Notes under the pieces: generated by a model
What the model was told of the DNA's origin: nothing
Seen by the model: the letters and a program-made list of their open reading frames with translations, nothing else
Databases searched by the model: none
Made by a program: the position numbers and the translations under genes
Source: Pseudophaeomoniella oleicola
Lineage: Eukaryota > Ascomycota > Eurotiomycetes > Phaeomoniellales > Phaeomoniellaceae
Length of the DNA: 64,000 nucleotides
Direction: 5' to 3'
Assembly: GCA_003868215.1 (NCBI GenBank)
Contig: QWDQ01000069.1
Span: forward strand, 53,007-117,006
In this document: piece after piece, positions 44,855 to 55,642 of the stretch
Layout of the letters: every line of letters starts with the position of its first letter
How positions within the stretch are numbered: position 1 is the first letter of the stretch

Positions 44855-45410
44855 GGCAATATACCAATGTGCTTATCTCCGGAGATGCAAACTGGAATTA
44901 TATGCCACGGTCTAATGAAGAGATTAGGTAGTCGATAGGTAGTCGATATGTGGTAGTAGGTACAGTACATATACCGAAGATGCATTTCGGCCTTAGTCAG
45001 CGATCCTTATCGGCCTGTTTTGTTAGTATTTTACGACCGAGCCCGAAATATCCTTGGCACGTATACGACCGTCACCGACTATGTCTCCTTTGTACCAAAC
45101 TACGAGTCGCTCTTGGTTCGGCAGACATCGTTTCTTCAGCTCCATGTCTTCTGCCATGGAAGGCATACTGGCCATGTGCATCACTCTATTCAGGGTTCCG
45201 GAATTAGTAGAATGTAGCCCTAATGCCGGGACATCACTTCCAGTGTAGAGGTTCCCTTCTCTTCCAGGCTATAAGTACGGGTTGAAGGGGCAGCATCGAA
45301 TGAGTTCTAATCTACCTCAGTCCTATTATTTCTTTCCTTCTTTTCGTCTCAGTTTTAGCAGACGTTCTCTATCTTACATTGACCAAATCCAGTTTCGATT
45401 TGCAGCAACC
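44855..45410. promoter_or_regulatory. Shared promoter of a Zn2Cys6 regulator and an MFS transporter
   Basis: A 556-nt divergent spacer. GGTAGTCGATA occurs twice in close tandem (about 44925-44948). A pyrimidine-rich stretch lies before the transporter start (about 45320-45370). Regulatory role is inferred from position only. Confidence 0.5.
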
Positions 45411-46941
45411 ATGTCTGATCCAAAACAGGAGCCTACGCTAGCAGATGATCCGACGGTCGAAAGAAAAACCGAGAACGCAGAATATCAAGCTGAAAGTTCG
45501 AACATATCCTCTACCTCGCACGAACGTGACGTACAGAGTGATGCTGAGAAGGCTACTCTACCAAAGCCTCCAGGCAGTGATGCACCGGATGGCGGTACCG
45601 TCGCTTGGCTTGTCGTGCTTGGTGCTTGGTGCACTTCTTTCTGCAGCTTTGGTTGGCTGAACAGTATGACTGGCTTCCATCATTCATGACTATAACTGCT
45701 TACCTTGACGATGACATTTAGGCATTGGAGTCTTCCAAGAATACTACCAGAACGAACTACTCAGCGGTTACTCACCAAGCACCATCTCATGGATTCCGTC
45801 TTTACAAATCTTTTTCATGATGGCCATGGTATGCGCCATGATCCTCATCTCAAAAAAGCAAACTTGCTGATTGCTGCTTAGGGACTCGTTGTCGGCACCT
45901 TGTATGATCACTATGGTCCTCGCTGGCTGCTCCTCGTTGGCAGTCTTATGCACATCTTCGGCATCATGATGACCAGCCTGGGCACCAAATACTATCAGAT
46001 ACTCCTTGCGCAGGGACTGTGCTCAGGCATTGGTGTCTCAGCAATCTTTCAGCCCTGTATGCATCTAGGTTTCATCATTCGATGCCAGTAGGCTAATTGT
46101 TGCAGCTGTCACTTGCGTCGCCGGCTGGTTCAATCGTAGACGTGGTGCAGCCTTTGGGATCTTGTTCACGGGCTCAAGTATTGGCGGTGTCGTCTTCCCA
46201 ATCATGGTGTCGCATCTCATACGTGAAGTCGGCTTCGGCTGGGCTATGCGTATTTGCGCATTCCTCATGCTTTTTCTCCTGATAATCGCTAATATGACCG
46301 TCCATGCCTATCGTCCCCCATACCCACAGAAAATCACCATTGCCCAGCTGGTCAAACCTTTGAGAGAGATTCAATTCGTCCTCACGGCGGTCGGTATGTT
46401 CTGTTTCAGCTACGGTTACTTCGTCGTTATCGATTATCTCCCTGCACAGGCTCTCAGTGCAGGCATGGACCCAAATCTAGCCCAGTATCTGCTACCCATC
46501 CTGAACGCCGCCTCGTTGTTCGGACGTCTTTTCTCGGGCTTTTTGGGCGACAAAATCGGCAGATACAACATTTTCATCGTCGTCTGCTATCTGTCTGGCA
46601 TCTGGATACTGGCGCTGTGGCTTCCCGACACGAGCAATCCGGCGCTGATCGTCTTCGCGCTCCTGTTTGGTTTCTTTTCTGGTGCTTACGTCTCACTGAT
46701 TACGCCTATGGTCATGCAGATCTCGCCCATGGCCGAGCTTGGGTTCCGTACTGGCATTATTCTCTTTGCTCTCGCAATCGGCGGCTTAACGACCAACCCC
46801 ATCAATGGCGCCATATTGGACGGCTCGGGTGGTTGGACTGGTCTCAAGGTCTTCTCTGGAGTGCTCTGTGTTGCCGGCACCACATTCGTACTCATCGCGC
46901 GAGTCAGAAAGACTGGGTGGAAATTGATTGAACGCTATTAG
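45411..46941 (+). CDS. MFS monocarboxylate-type transporter (MCT/SLC16-like)
   Basis: A plasma-membrane MFS carrier of 456 residues of the fungal monocarboxylate porter family, which in fungi mostly lacks proven substrates (riboflavin for yeast Mch5). Exons are 45411-45663, 45722-45828, 45882-46056 and 46106-46941. The N-terminal family mark is DGGTVAWLVVLGAWCTSFCSFGW. It is followed by IGVFQEYYQNELLSGYSPST, ISWIPSLQIFFMMAM-GLVVGTLYDHYGPRWLL and SVTCVAGWFNRRRGAAFGI. The second half has FGRLFSGFLGDKIGRYNIF. Twelve helices are predicted by eye, with a hydrophilic N-terminus of about 60 residues. It lies between a divergent Zn2Cys6 gene and a same-strand 2OG dioxygenase. Confidence 0.88.
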
Positions 46942-47860
46942 ATTGCGTGTCTGTCGAGAACACACAAGCCACTTGCATGACTTGATAATTATTTCGTCCA
47001 GTACTTTGACCAAGAACATATTCCTTATGTAATACTACTTCCTAGATTGGCAGCAAAGAAAGCCCAAATAAAGAGCTCTCTCCACTCCAAACACTACCGC
47101 GTACTACATCCTTTCCATGAACCTGGAGGGGAGAATCAGAGCATTCGAAACGGCATCAACCCATGGACCTCTGACAATGTCGGTATGCAAGTGTGCAACA
47201 TGCTCGGTCAGTCTTACTGTATAGGCCGCACTAATTTTCGAGGAACGGCCGAAAGCAACATCATAACAAAGGGTGTACTTATCTGCTATGTATGCAAAAT
47301 ATTAGTACGATACGTCGTAATGGCTTCTCCTGAAGGATAGGAAATACACCAAACAGCCTTTTTACTACCCAATTCGGAAAGGAGACGCCAACGAAATAGG
47401 CCAAAATGCATTCTGAAAGGAATAGAACATTGGGAAAACAATGAATTGTCAACGATTAATCAATGGTCTCTTCTGAATCAACTCAAGCTAATCTGACACA
47501 TGTCTCTGATAATGGAGTTAGGAGTGATTTCTTTGTCCTTTGTTTCGCGTTATCTATTGGCATCGCTATATTACATGATCGCGATAAATTATGGAGATAC
47601 TCGTTGCAAATTCCGCGATGGCTTCACCGTCGCATCTGGTCTACCATACCTCGACCGCGAAGGCATTGACTGCATGCTCAATGATAAATAGGCCCATGAT
47701 CCCCTTCTCTCTTCGACGTTTTTCAAATACTCTCTTCACGCTTTCTAGACTCGCATATCTGGTATTTGTTAGTCTCACAACCCCTTCCTCTGACATCTGT
47801 CCACAGATCCATCTTCCGACCGAACTCATCTCGATTCGAACGAAACCTACTCCTGACACA
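46942..47860. other. Intergenic with open leader frame of the dioxygenase
   Basis: This 919-nt stretch has no separate gene I support. From 47591 the frame is open into the dioxygenase, with Met codons that could extend it, but this part (SLTTPSSDICPQIHLPTELI) looks like leader sequence. Confidence 0.5.
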
Positions 47861-48991
47861 ATGGCTCCTCGTGGGCATTATACATTTTTGACAACCGACT
47901 TTGACCCTGCAGCACACCTCGTTACAAACCCCATCAATGGTGACACGCCTACTGCGACCATGAAGTCTCTCGGCATCGAAGACTCTCCACTCAGCTCTAC
48001 CGCCTTTACTGGTCCTTTCCCTCTGCTGACTCCCGAAGCTGTGCGACTTCACCGTCAAGAGTTGTTCCAGCCACGGGTCCTCGGGGCTTGCATGTATCAG
48101 ACTAAGATCGAGAGTCCCTCGGTCCAGCTCCGAGGTTTCGCTCCCGCTCATGCTCCATTCATTCACCAGTTCTGGATCAGCAGAAAGGTTACAGACATCG
48201 TCAGCAAAGCTGCCGGAGTTCCGCTAGAGCCTGTGATGGATTATGAGATCTGCCATGCCAACATTCAGGTCAAATCTCCTACAGAATGCGGTAAGAGCCA
48301 TGTTGAACAAATCAAGGAGTTTCCTGTCGAAGTAAGTACATTCTCAACCACTGAACCGGACCAAGAATTAACCTCGTTGATCCAAAACCCGCGCGCTCTC
48401 AACAAGGAGGATATGGTCGTCGATTGGCACAAGGACTGCTATCCCTTCGTCGTGATCTTGATGTTGAGCTCACCGGAGGGAATGAGTGGTGGTGAGACCG
48501 TGGTTTGCAATGGCAAAGGTGAGTACAAGTTTATCAAAGCACCATCCGTCGGCCAAATCTTGGTCTTCCAAGGCGGTCGCATTGACCATGCCGCTCTCCC
48601 TGCCCTCGGTGGTGCTGAACGTATCACTCTCGTCACATCCTACCGTCCATCGTCCATACTTTCTCCTGAACGTCTGCTGTCCTGCGACATCTCCCATCTG
48701 GGCAATGTTCGCCATCAGTCCCGCCTCTCCGAACTCTACTATCAATGGGCGATGTACCGACTCTCTGTCGCTGAGAAGGCCATCACTGAAAAGAGGCAAC
48801 TATTGATGTTCAAATACGTATCAGCTCATGTTACTGAGTTCGTCCCATGTGGTCCGCTCGAGAGAAACGAGGGTGACTGCCATACCAAGGTCGTCGACTT
48901 GGCAGACTTCAAGAACTTCATGTCCAAGTTGGTCGAGTATCTGAACAAGACTACCAAGGAATTGGCTGCGATTGGAGAGTACTCCGAGTGA
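47861..48991 (+). CDS. Fe(II)/2-oxoglutarate-dependent dioxygenase-like protein
   Basis: A 376-residue single-exon protein of a fungal 2OG-Fe(II) oxygenase group. The iron ligands are the HxD in VVDWHKDCYPFVVILML and the distal His in GGRIDHAALPALGGAERI; the 2OG-binding Arg is in ERITLVTSYRPSS. Between them lies GMSGGETVVCNGKGEYKFI. The N-terminal half (LTPEAVRLHRQELFQPRVLG, QLRGFAPAHAPFIHQFWISR) and the helical C-terminus (LYYQWAMYRLSVAEKAI) are conserved-looking but not assigned. Substrate is unknown. The ATG at 47861 (MAPRGHYTFLTTDFDP) is chosen because the open frame upstream to 47591 looks like leader. It sits between an MFS carrier and a Zn2Cys6 regulator on the same strand, which suggests a small cluster. 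Confidence 0.82.
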   Translation: MAPRGHYTFLTTDFDPAAHLVTNPINGDTPTATMKSLGIEDSPLSSTAFTGPFPLLTPEAVRLHRQELFQPRVLGACMYQTKIESPSVQLRGFAPAHAPFIHQFWISRKVTDIVSKAAGVPLEPVMDYEICHANIQVKSPTECGKSHVEQIKEFPVEVSTFSTTEPDQELTSLIQNPRALNKEDMVVDWHKDCYPFVVILMLSSPEGMSGGETVVCNGKGEYKFIKAPSVGQILVFQGGRIDHAALPALGGAERITLVTSYRPSSILSPERLLSCDISHLGNVRHQSRLSELYYQWAMYRLSVAEKAITEKRQLLMFKYVSAHVTEFVPCGPLERNEGDCHTKVVDLADFKNFMSKLVEYLNKTTKELAAIGEYSE

Positions 48992-49767
48992 AGAGTCATG
49001 CAGTCAACATCTTATGATTACAGAGTTTGTCAGAGCGTACACTCAACGGAAGAACTGGGGAGAAGATAAGCAAAACACGGCATCTCGAAGCTGGACTGTG
49101 ATGAGCACAGTAGTGTCGAAAGTCGGGTAAGGTAAGCGTAAGACGAGGTATTTTGGTTCTCATTGTGCTGTTGAACCACAACCATAGAGTTTAGACTCTC
49201 TTCGACCAAGGTAGATGAAAAAGGTCAATTAGTTGAGGTTCAAGATAGGTACAGTAAGCCAATACAGAAGCGAAAAGCTTATAAAACCCCTAGAAATTCC
49301 CATACTGCAATAATCTCTCAATGTAGTAGTACTTGGTGATGTTGTCTGCTTCAACTTGACTTGCGCCATACGTCAACGCGGAGGAGCGAGAACTTCTCGG
49401 CTCCAAGAAAGGGGTTATCGAGCACTTCGTATGCTGTTAGCTTCGACATGAATTACCGTTACGAAGGCTTCAAATGACAATGATTCCTGATGCTGTTGAA
49501 GCCAAGATCCTGAAGGCAGGACCAGCTGCATGGAAGAGGGAGGAATATGCTAATCACGTGAATAGGGTGAAGAAATACCCTAATTCGGGACCGAGAGCCA
49601 AGAATGTTATCTCCGACTCCGAGATCCTCGCCGTTCCATGGCATAACATCTTCGATACTTGATTTCTATATTACCTTATGCCTCGATAGGTATCATTTGA
49701 CGTATTCTACTCTCAACTGCGTGTTACATGATCGTAAATCTTCTTCACATTAATCTCGGTCGAGACA
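48992..49767. other. Intergenic with a possible small ORF
   Basis: This 776-nt stretch between the dioxygenase and a Zn2Cys6 gene contains a TATAAAA-like element at about 49279-49285 and the 62-codon frame at 49474-49662 described separately. Confidence 0.45.
49474..49662 (+). CDS. Possible small protein, 62 residues, unknown
   Basis: An ATG-initiated frame with protein-like composition: an amphipathic Ala/Lys helix region (PDAVEAKILKAGPAAWKREE) and YANHVNRVKKYPNSGPRAKN, then an end in WHNIFDT. No signal peptide, Cys pattern or family is recognised. It may be a real small protein, the last exon of a lost gene, or chance. Confidence 0.25.
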   Translation: MTMIPDAVEAKILKAGPAAWKREEYANHVNRVKKYPNSGPRAKNVISDSEILAVPWHNIFDT

Positions 49768-52211
49768 ATGTCTGCGCTACGACACCAGACCGATCAACCT
49801 CCGGATCCGAGACCAGTGGATGCCGCCAAAATAACCCGAGGCCATAGTTGTGTCGTTTGCCAGCAACGAAAAGTCAGATGCGATGGACAGAGGCCTTGTT
49901 CGAGATGCGTAAAGGCCAACGTGGACTGTATATCGAAACCACCGACAACCCCACGACGCCGGAAAGTCAAGCCTCCACATTCCAAAGGACAAGTCCTCTC
50001 TCGACTGAGTAGGTGTGAAGAGCTTCTCGAGAAGAAAGGTCTGGACACCGATGGGAGTATAGCGTCTCCAGAATCAAGCAAGCAAGGGGTCATTCAGCAC
50101 AATACCACGTGGACCAAACCATCTCGGGGCATTCATAATGATGGTGCCTTGATAGTTGAAGAGGGTCGTGAGAGGTATATCGAAGAGTATGATAACAGAA
50201 CCTTGCTCTTATATCGTAATAGTTGCTAACTCAAGTGCAGTACCATGTGGGGTAGGCTTACTGGCGAGGTTAGCATATACCTTTCGGACTTGACAATCCT
50301 GACATACTATGGACGCTCACTGCCTCACAGCTTCAATCCACGGAAGCAGCTAGTCTGCCGTCGACAGCCGCCAAGGCTATCCCTTCTCCTTCACCCGTCT
50401 TCCAGGCAGAGAATTTCATCTTTGGTAGGCCTGTGGTTGAATCTCTGACGTCGAGGCATCCTGATCCAGTCAAGATCTTCACACTGTGGCAGCTCTGCCT
50501 GGAAGACGTGAATGTGTTGGCTAGGGTCCTTCATGCACCCACCGTCCAGAATCTAGTTCTTAGGGCGACAAGAGACCTCAGCCAGATCGAACCGAACCTA
50601 GAAGCTCTACTCTTCTCAATCTATCTGTCCGCTGTGAGCTCTATGCAAGACGACGAGTGTTTAAAAATAATGGGCGAATCCTCGATCATCTTGAAGGAAC
50701 GCTATACATATGCGGCCCAGCAAGCCTTGATCAATGCCGGACTTCTCAAGACACCAGACGTTATGGTAATGCAGGCTTTCACTCTATTTCTGGTAATTGA
50801 GGTCTATGCAATGTTACAAAGCTACTTGTTAGGACTAACAAGCTTCACATAGCTATCTATCCGTCCATACACCGACGCGCACACCATGTGGCTCATGACG
50901 GGGCTCGCGATTCGATGCAGTAGAACTCTAGGCCTCCATCGGGAAAGAGCACTATCAGGTCTCCCTATCTTCGAAGCCGAGATCCGACGGAGATTATGGT
51001 GGCAGCTACTCTTGCTCGACAGTCGGTCTGCAAAACTTGTCGGTGTCTCATCTGAAACCGATTCCTGGGACACTCGACGACCACTCAACGTCAACGACAG
51101 TGATCTTCATCCCAACATGAAAGAACCACCGATAGAGCATCCTGGAGTGACTGAAATGCTCTTCCCATCAGTCCGATACGAGATTGGCGAATTTGTCCAC
51201 AATCATAAGGATACCATACAAGCTCATTTATCTATGAGCGAGAAGAACGCTGCAGTGGAACAACTCATGGACCACTTGCAACAGAAGTATGTCAAGTACT
51301 GCGACCCTTCCATTCCGCTGCATTCTCTCGCTGTCCACTTGATCAGGTCTGCAGTTTGCCGCATCAAGTTGTCTACCTACCGTCAATATCAACACCCCGA
51401 GCAAATCGCAAGCCTACCCCAGCAAGAAAAAGACATGCTCTTTTCGATCTGCCTGGAAATGCTCGAGATCCACAACAGAACAAGAAGTGCGAAGAGTATC
51501 CAGAAATACATATGGCACCTCAAAGTCTTCTATCCCATCGAAGCATTAACCTTCATGCTCAGCGAACTCGCATATCGCAAACCAGACCAACCGATCGCCG
51601 GCGACCTCGTCGACCACGCCTGGAAACACGTCCTGCGAGCCTACGAACTCCATCCAGAATGGGCCAACGACCGCAGCAACGCGCTGTACGTAGCCCAGGG
51701 AAATCTCGCCGTCAAAGCTTGGGAAAAACGACCGCCGTCCAGCGTCGTCTGGCAGAATGACTCGGTCCCTCCCACATCTCCACGGCCGCCGACACCTCCA
51801 TTGATCTCAACTCTCCGCTCCCACCGCACCGCCAAACACGCACCATCCACACCCCCAACCTCCTCGCTGCCATCAACATCCTCCTCTGCCATCCCCACTA
51901 CTACCACCATGTTCAACCCCCCACCTTCTACCCACCCATCACACCCCTCTCCCCACGACCCAACAACACCCTACACCCAACAACCCCAACCCCAACCCCA
52001 ACCCCTCCTCGACCTCTCATCCTCCACTACCAGTAGCAGCACCAGTGGCACCCATCTCGACCTCACACATTTCCTCCCCTCGACCTTCCAAACCGACATC
52101 CTCTCCCAAAGCTTCCTGCCGGAATACATGCTCACGTCCGATGAGCGAGGTGCGCCGGATTGGGAGTATTGGCAGTATTTACTTGAGGGGAGAGATTTTA
52201 CTACTCTTTGA
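49768..52211 (+). CDS. Zn2Cys6 transcription factor with fungal-specific regulatory domain
   Basis: A nuclear regulator of 755 residues. Exons are 49768-50186, 50241-50268 (28 nt), 50331-50792 and 50853-52211. Splicing reads ERYIE-DTMWGRLTGE-LQSTEAASLPST without a frame break. The zinc cluster is CVVCQQRKVRC, then DGQRPC, SRC and VKANVDC, followed by basic PTTPRRRKVKPP and a short coil (LSRLSRCEELLEKK). The Fungal_trans domain includes LWQLCLEDVNVLARVLHAPT, MTGLAIRCSRTLGLHRER and FEAEIRRRLWWQLLLLDSRS with LNVNDSDLHPNM. The last 170 residues are low-complexity Pro/Ser/Thr/Gln. The small exon 2 is the least certain piece. It follows the 2OG dioxygenase by 776 nt on the same strand. Confidence 0.86.
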
Positions 52212-52761
52212 AGGAACATCAGAATTTTGTTTGGGGGGGGAATGATGATGGGTGTCATATACCTACCCGCCTCTATGAATCGATCGATATACATGTCAAC
52301 CTAGGTAATTAGTTACGAGTTTTGATTTGCAAGCTGCTTGACACCTAGGTCTGTAGTCTACTATTTAATCCAGATATTCGTTATTGCTGATGAGGTATAC
52401 CCAATTGACCTGCATACCCTTCCCTCTTTTTCCTTTTTCCTTTTTCCTTTTCTTCCCCTTCCTTCTCTTTCTCTATTCATACTAAACACCTTATCTATCT
52501 ACCTACCTACCTTCCTTCCGTTCCACTTCCCCTTCAATCCTTCACCCTTGTTCTTGAATATCTCAACTAGAAACAGAAAATTTGCGGGGGGGGGGTGGGG
52601 GGGGTTGAAAATGTAAAATTTTCCATTTCGTTTTGAGATTTAATAAGGTATGTATATATATATTATCTTCGTTTGAGAGAAAACGTGGTGGAGGAGGAGG
52701 AGGAGGAGGAGGGGAAGGGGAGAACAAGAAAAAGTGAAAGAGAAAAGAGCGACGATTTTTT
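52212..52761. other. Convergent 3' region with polypyrimidine and GGA tracts
   Basis: The Zn2Cys6 gene and the minus-strand symporter gene converge here. It holds a long T/C-rich stretch (about 52425-52530), a G-homopolymer pair (about 52585-52603) and a GGA run (about 52690-52712). No gene is seen. Confidence 0.6.
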
Positions 52762-54859
52762 CTAACAAGACCACATCCTCCTCTTCTGCCCTCCCCCTTC
52801 CCCTCTCTCCCCTCCACTCTCTTCTCCTCCTCCATTTCCCCTCCCCTCCCTCCTCTTAACCCGAAGATTACTGCCCCAATACCACCCGATCTGCGCCGCC
52901 ACCGTCGCCACACACACAGCCGCAAGACACAACATGGCGGTGAAAGCGGTCTTGTACAAGGGAGCGTCGTGCGTGCGGAAGACTTGGCCGCCGGCGATCC
53001 CGGCGGCGTTTGCGGACATTATTATCATTATAGAAAAAAGGGAATGGGGAGGGTTAGTAAAAGGGGAAAGGAAAAAGGAGGGGGAAGGAGAAAGAAGGGG
53101 AGAAAGGACGTACGCCATGGCGATGGAGCGTTGGGGTGGGGTGTGGCAGTTTACGGAGAGCCAGGATACGTTCAGGATGCTGGACATGTAAAGTTAGTGA
53201 CGTTGATGGTATGCGGAGTCTTGTCGTTTTCATCGTTGCTCAAATGAATGGGATAGGACAGGAGAATGGGGAGCTAGACTTACTGGATCACTGAATTCGT
53301 CGCGTTTGCACACACGATGGCGGCATATCGGTTCCATTTCGCCCAGTGGATGGATCCGAAGAGACAGGCGTAGGCAACTAGGGACCAGATGGCGGCGATC
53401 ATGGTTGCCGGACCACGAAGACCAATACGATCACTGTTGTGCAATGGCGTATCTGTGGTTAGCTTTGGATGTGTTGGGGGTAGCGAGGAGATGTAAATGA
53501 ATAGCAAACCGAGTGGGAATGAGAAGAAGGGTCAAAATTGACACTTACGCCATGAACCCCAACAGCACAACAATCACGGCCGCACAGAAGTTTCCGACCG
53601 AAAACAACGCGTTCGCTTTGACTTTTGTGAAACCCAAGCTCTTGATGATCGAAGGCGAATACGTTTGCACCGCGTTCACCGAGATCGTCGATGTCAACGT
53701 GATCAGGACGTGGACCAAGATCCTGGGGTTGCGGACCGTTGCCCAGACATCTTTGCCGTGGATGGGGAGTTTCGAGCCAGATGTCTTGCCGGGATCGTCG
53801 AGGAGGACCCGACGTACGAGGATGTACTGTTCGCGGCTGGTGAAGTAGCTCCATTTCCCGAAGCTGATGAGTGGTTTACCGTTGCCGACGCCGGGAGGGA
53901 GGAAGAGGATGAAGATGATGCCGATACCGATTGTCATTACACCTTCGACTGCGCGAGGTTCTGAATTAGCCTTGCTCCCGAGCAGTGGGAAGACGAGAGG
54001 ATTCCATACTGATGAAAAGCCACCTCCAACCGGCCACTCCGTCACGCCCTGCCATGGTTAGGATCCCAGCTCCAATGAGGGACACCGTTGCCGCCGCAAG
54101 AATATTCCCGAGAAAGAAGATCGAAACGCGGAGACTGGTTTCGGACGTCTTGTACCAAGTTGACATGGTGTATAGCGCACCGGGGGTTGAGAGCTTTAGA
54201 ATTGATATCCCCCTGCCGGTTTGGGAGACCGATCGCTCACCTGGTATGAACCCTGCCTCGCACAGGCCGAGCAGGATTCGAGTTGCGAGGAAGCCTGCAT
54301 AGTTGGTCACGAAAGCCTGGAAGGTAGCGACTAGACCCCAGCTTATGATCTGAAAGGACAACCACTTTTGGGGACCGATCTGTGAAGCGTTCGAATACAA
54401 TCAACAACCTCTACTCGACAGTAGAGTATGATACAATCCCACATACCTTTTGAAGAAGGATATTTGAAGGAATCTCAAGAACGACTATTCCTGCTGACAG
54501 GAGACTGTTTCCCACATTGATTTGATTCGTCGTGACACCCAAGTCCTCCGTAATAGTATCAGTCAATGCATTGCCAATATTTCCACGGTCACACTGAAGA
54601 GCGAAAAAGGCGAGGCCCAGTATAGGAAGCAGGATGAAGTCGATCCTATTGCCCAATGTAGTAATTAGTATAGATAGGTAGGTATATATCAAACCCCGTG
54701 AAAGATACTACTAAGGACTAAAAGCAGAACTAACTTTCGTTTCGCTGAACGCTCTTCACTCTCGGTCCAATCGGGGGTAGTGTTTTCGGTAATGTTGACA
54801 GCGACCAGATCGTCCTGGCCGTCGACCTTTTGGCTGGCATACGTCTGTTGAGCCACCAT
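52762..54859 (-). CDS. MFS anion:cation symporter family permease (Dal5/Tna1-like)
   Basis: A plasma-membrane uptake carrier of the ACS family, which imports allantoate, nicotinate, pantothenate and similar anions. Exons are 54859-54735, 54645-54447, 54379-54010, 53948-53549, 53433-53284 and 53179-52762, all with GT-AG introns. Family marks are RKIDFILLPILGLAFFALQCDRGNIGNA, LLQKV-IGPQKWLSFQIISWGLVATFQ, ATRILLGLCEAGFIPG, WYKTSETSLRVSIFFLGN, GWRWLFIIEGVMTIGI and NVSWLSVNCHTPPQRSIAMA. Two in-frame segments (54240-54181 and 53113-53030) look like introns with a proper donor but no AG acceptor. Kept, the protein is 553 residues; removed, about 505, the usual ACS size. The tail after WYWGSNLRVKRREG is Gly/Glu/Arg low complexity, so the true 3' end may differ. 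Confidence 0.8.
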
Positions 54860-55642
54860 GATGCCGTGTAGTAGTAGCAGTAGTAGTAGCGCAGATCTCG
54901 GCCGCAAAGAATGTCGCGCTCGCCGTTACTTGTATGAAAGAAAATCAATACGAGCACATCGATTTATCTGATCTCCCGCTCGGAAGCAAGAACAAATGAA
55001 CGACAAGCAGCTTTTGAACCGTGACCTCTTGAAGGTACAGTATGTATACAGTAAAAAAGATGAAGAAGGAGAAGAAACGAAACCGAATCTCTCACAGGGC
55101 CAGGCTTTACCGACGAAATCCCATTCCATCCCACCCGACCTTTGACTACTAATGTTCCGTTCTTGCTGAATGCATCGTACCCCGTCTCGCCCTGATCTGA
55201 TACATTCGCCCGATGGCGTGCTCGTCTCAGGCTGGTTGAGATCATCACCCGGTGAGACCCGTTGGTGACCAATCAGAATCCACGGTCAGATTAGGATTCC
55301 GAGTGGCTTATCTTATCTTATCGAATTATATTATCACCCTCGCTTGCCCAATGTCTAAGGGATTGACTGGGTCACTGAGAAGGACATCTTTCTTCTTGGA
55401 ATGTATACTCGATGCAAAGGAGACATATGTCAAGCAATTATAGGCAGTAGGAGGTCGGTTCCATGATTGTATATGTAAGGAAAATGAATTACTGGTGTAG
55501 GAAAGCCCTTGTATAACCCGATACGATCAAACTCGAAGACGATCAACAGGATTACACCCAGACGTAAGGTATCTGATAACAACGGTCATCATGTAGTTGA
55601 AACAAACAAAAGAATCATAACAGAGACAAGACATGGTAACAC
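54860..55642. other. Intergenic, no gene seen
   Basis: This 783-nt stretch is upstream of the symporter gene and downstream of the membrane protein at 55643. A TAG trinucleotide run lies at about 54868-54890, just before the symporter start. Confidence 0.5.

Noticed and set aside
47591-47860. N-terminal extension of the 2OG dioxygenase
   Set aside because: Open and in frame, but the composition looks like untranslated leader; the ATG at 47861 gives the expected start.
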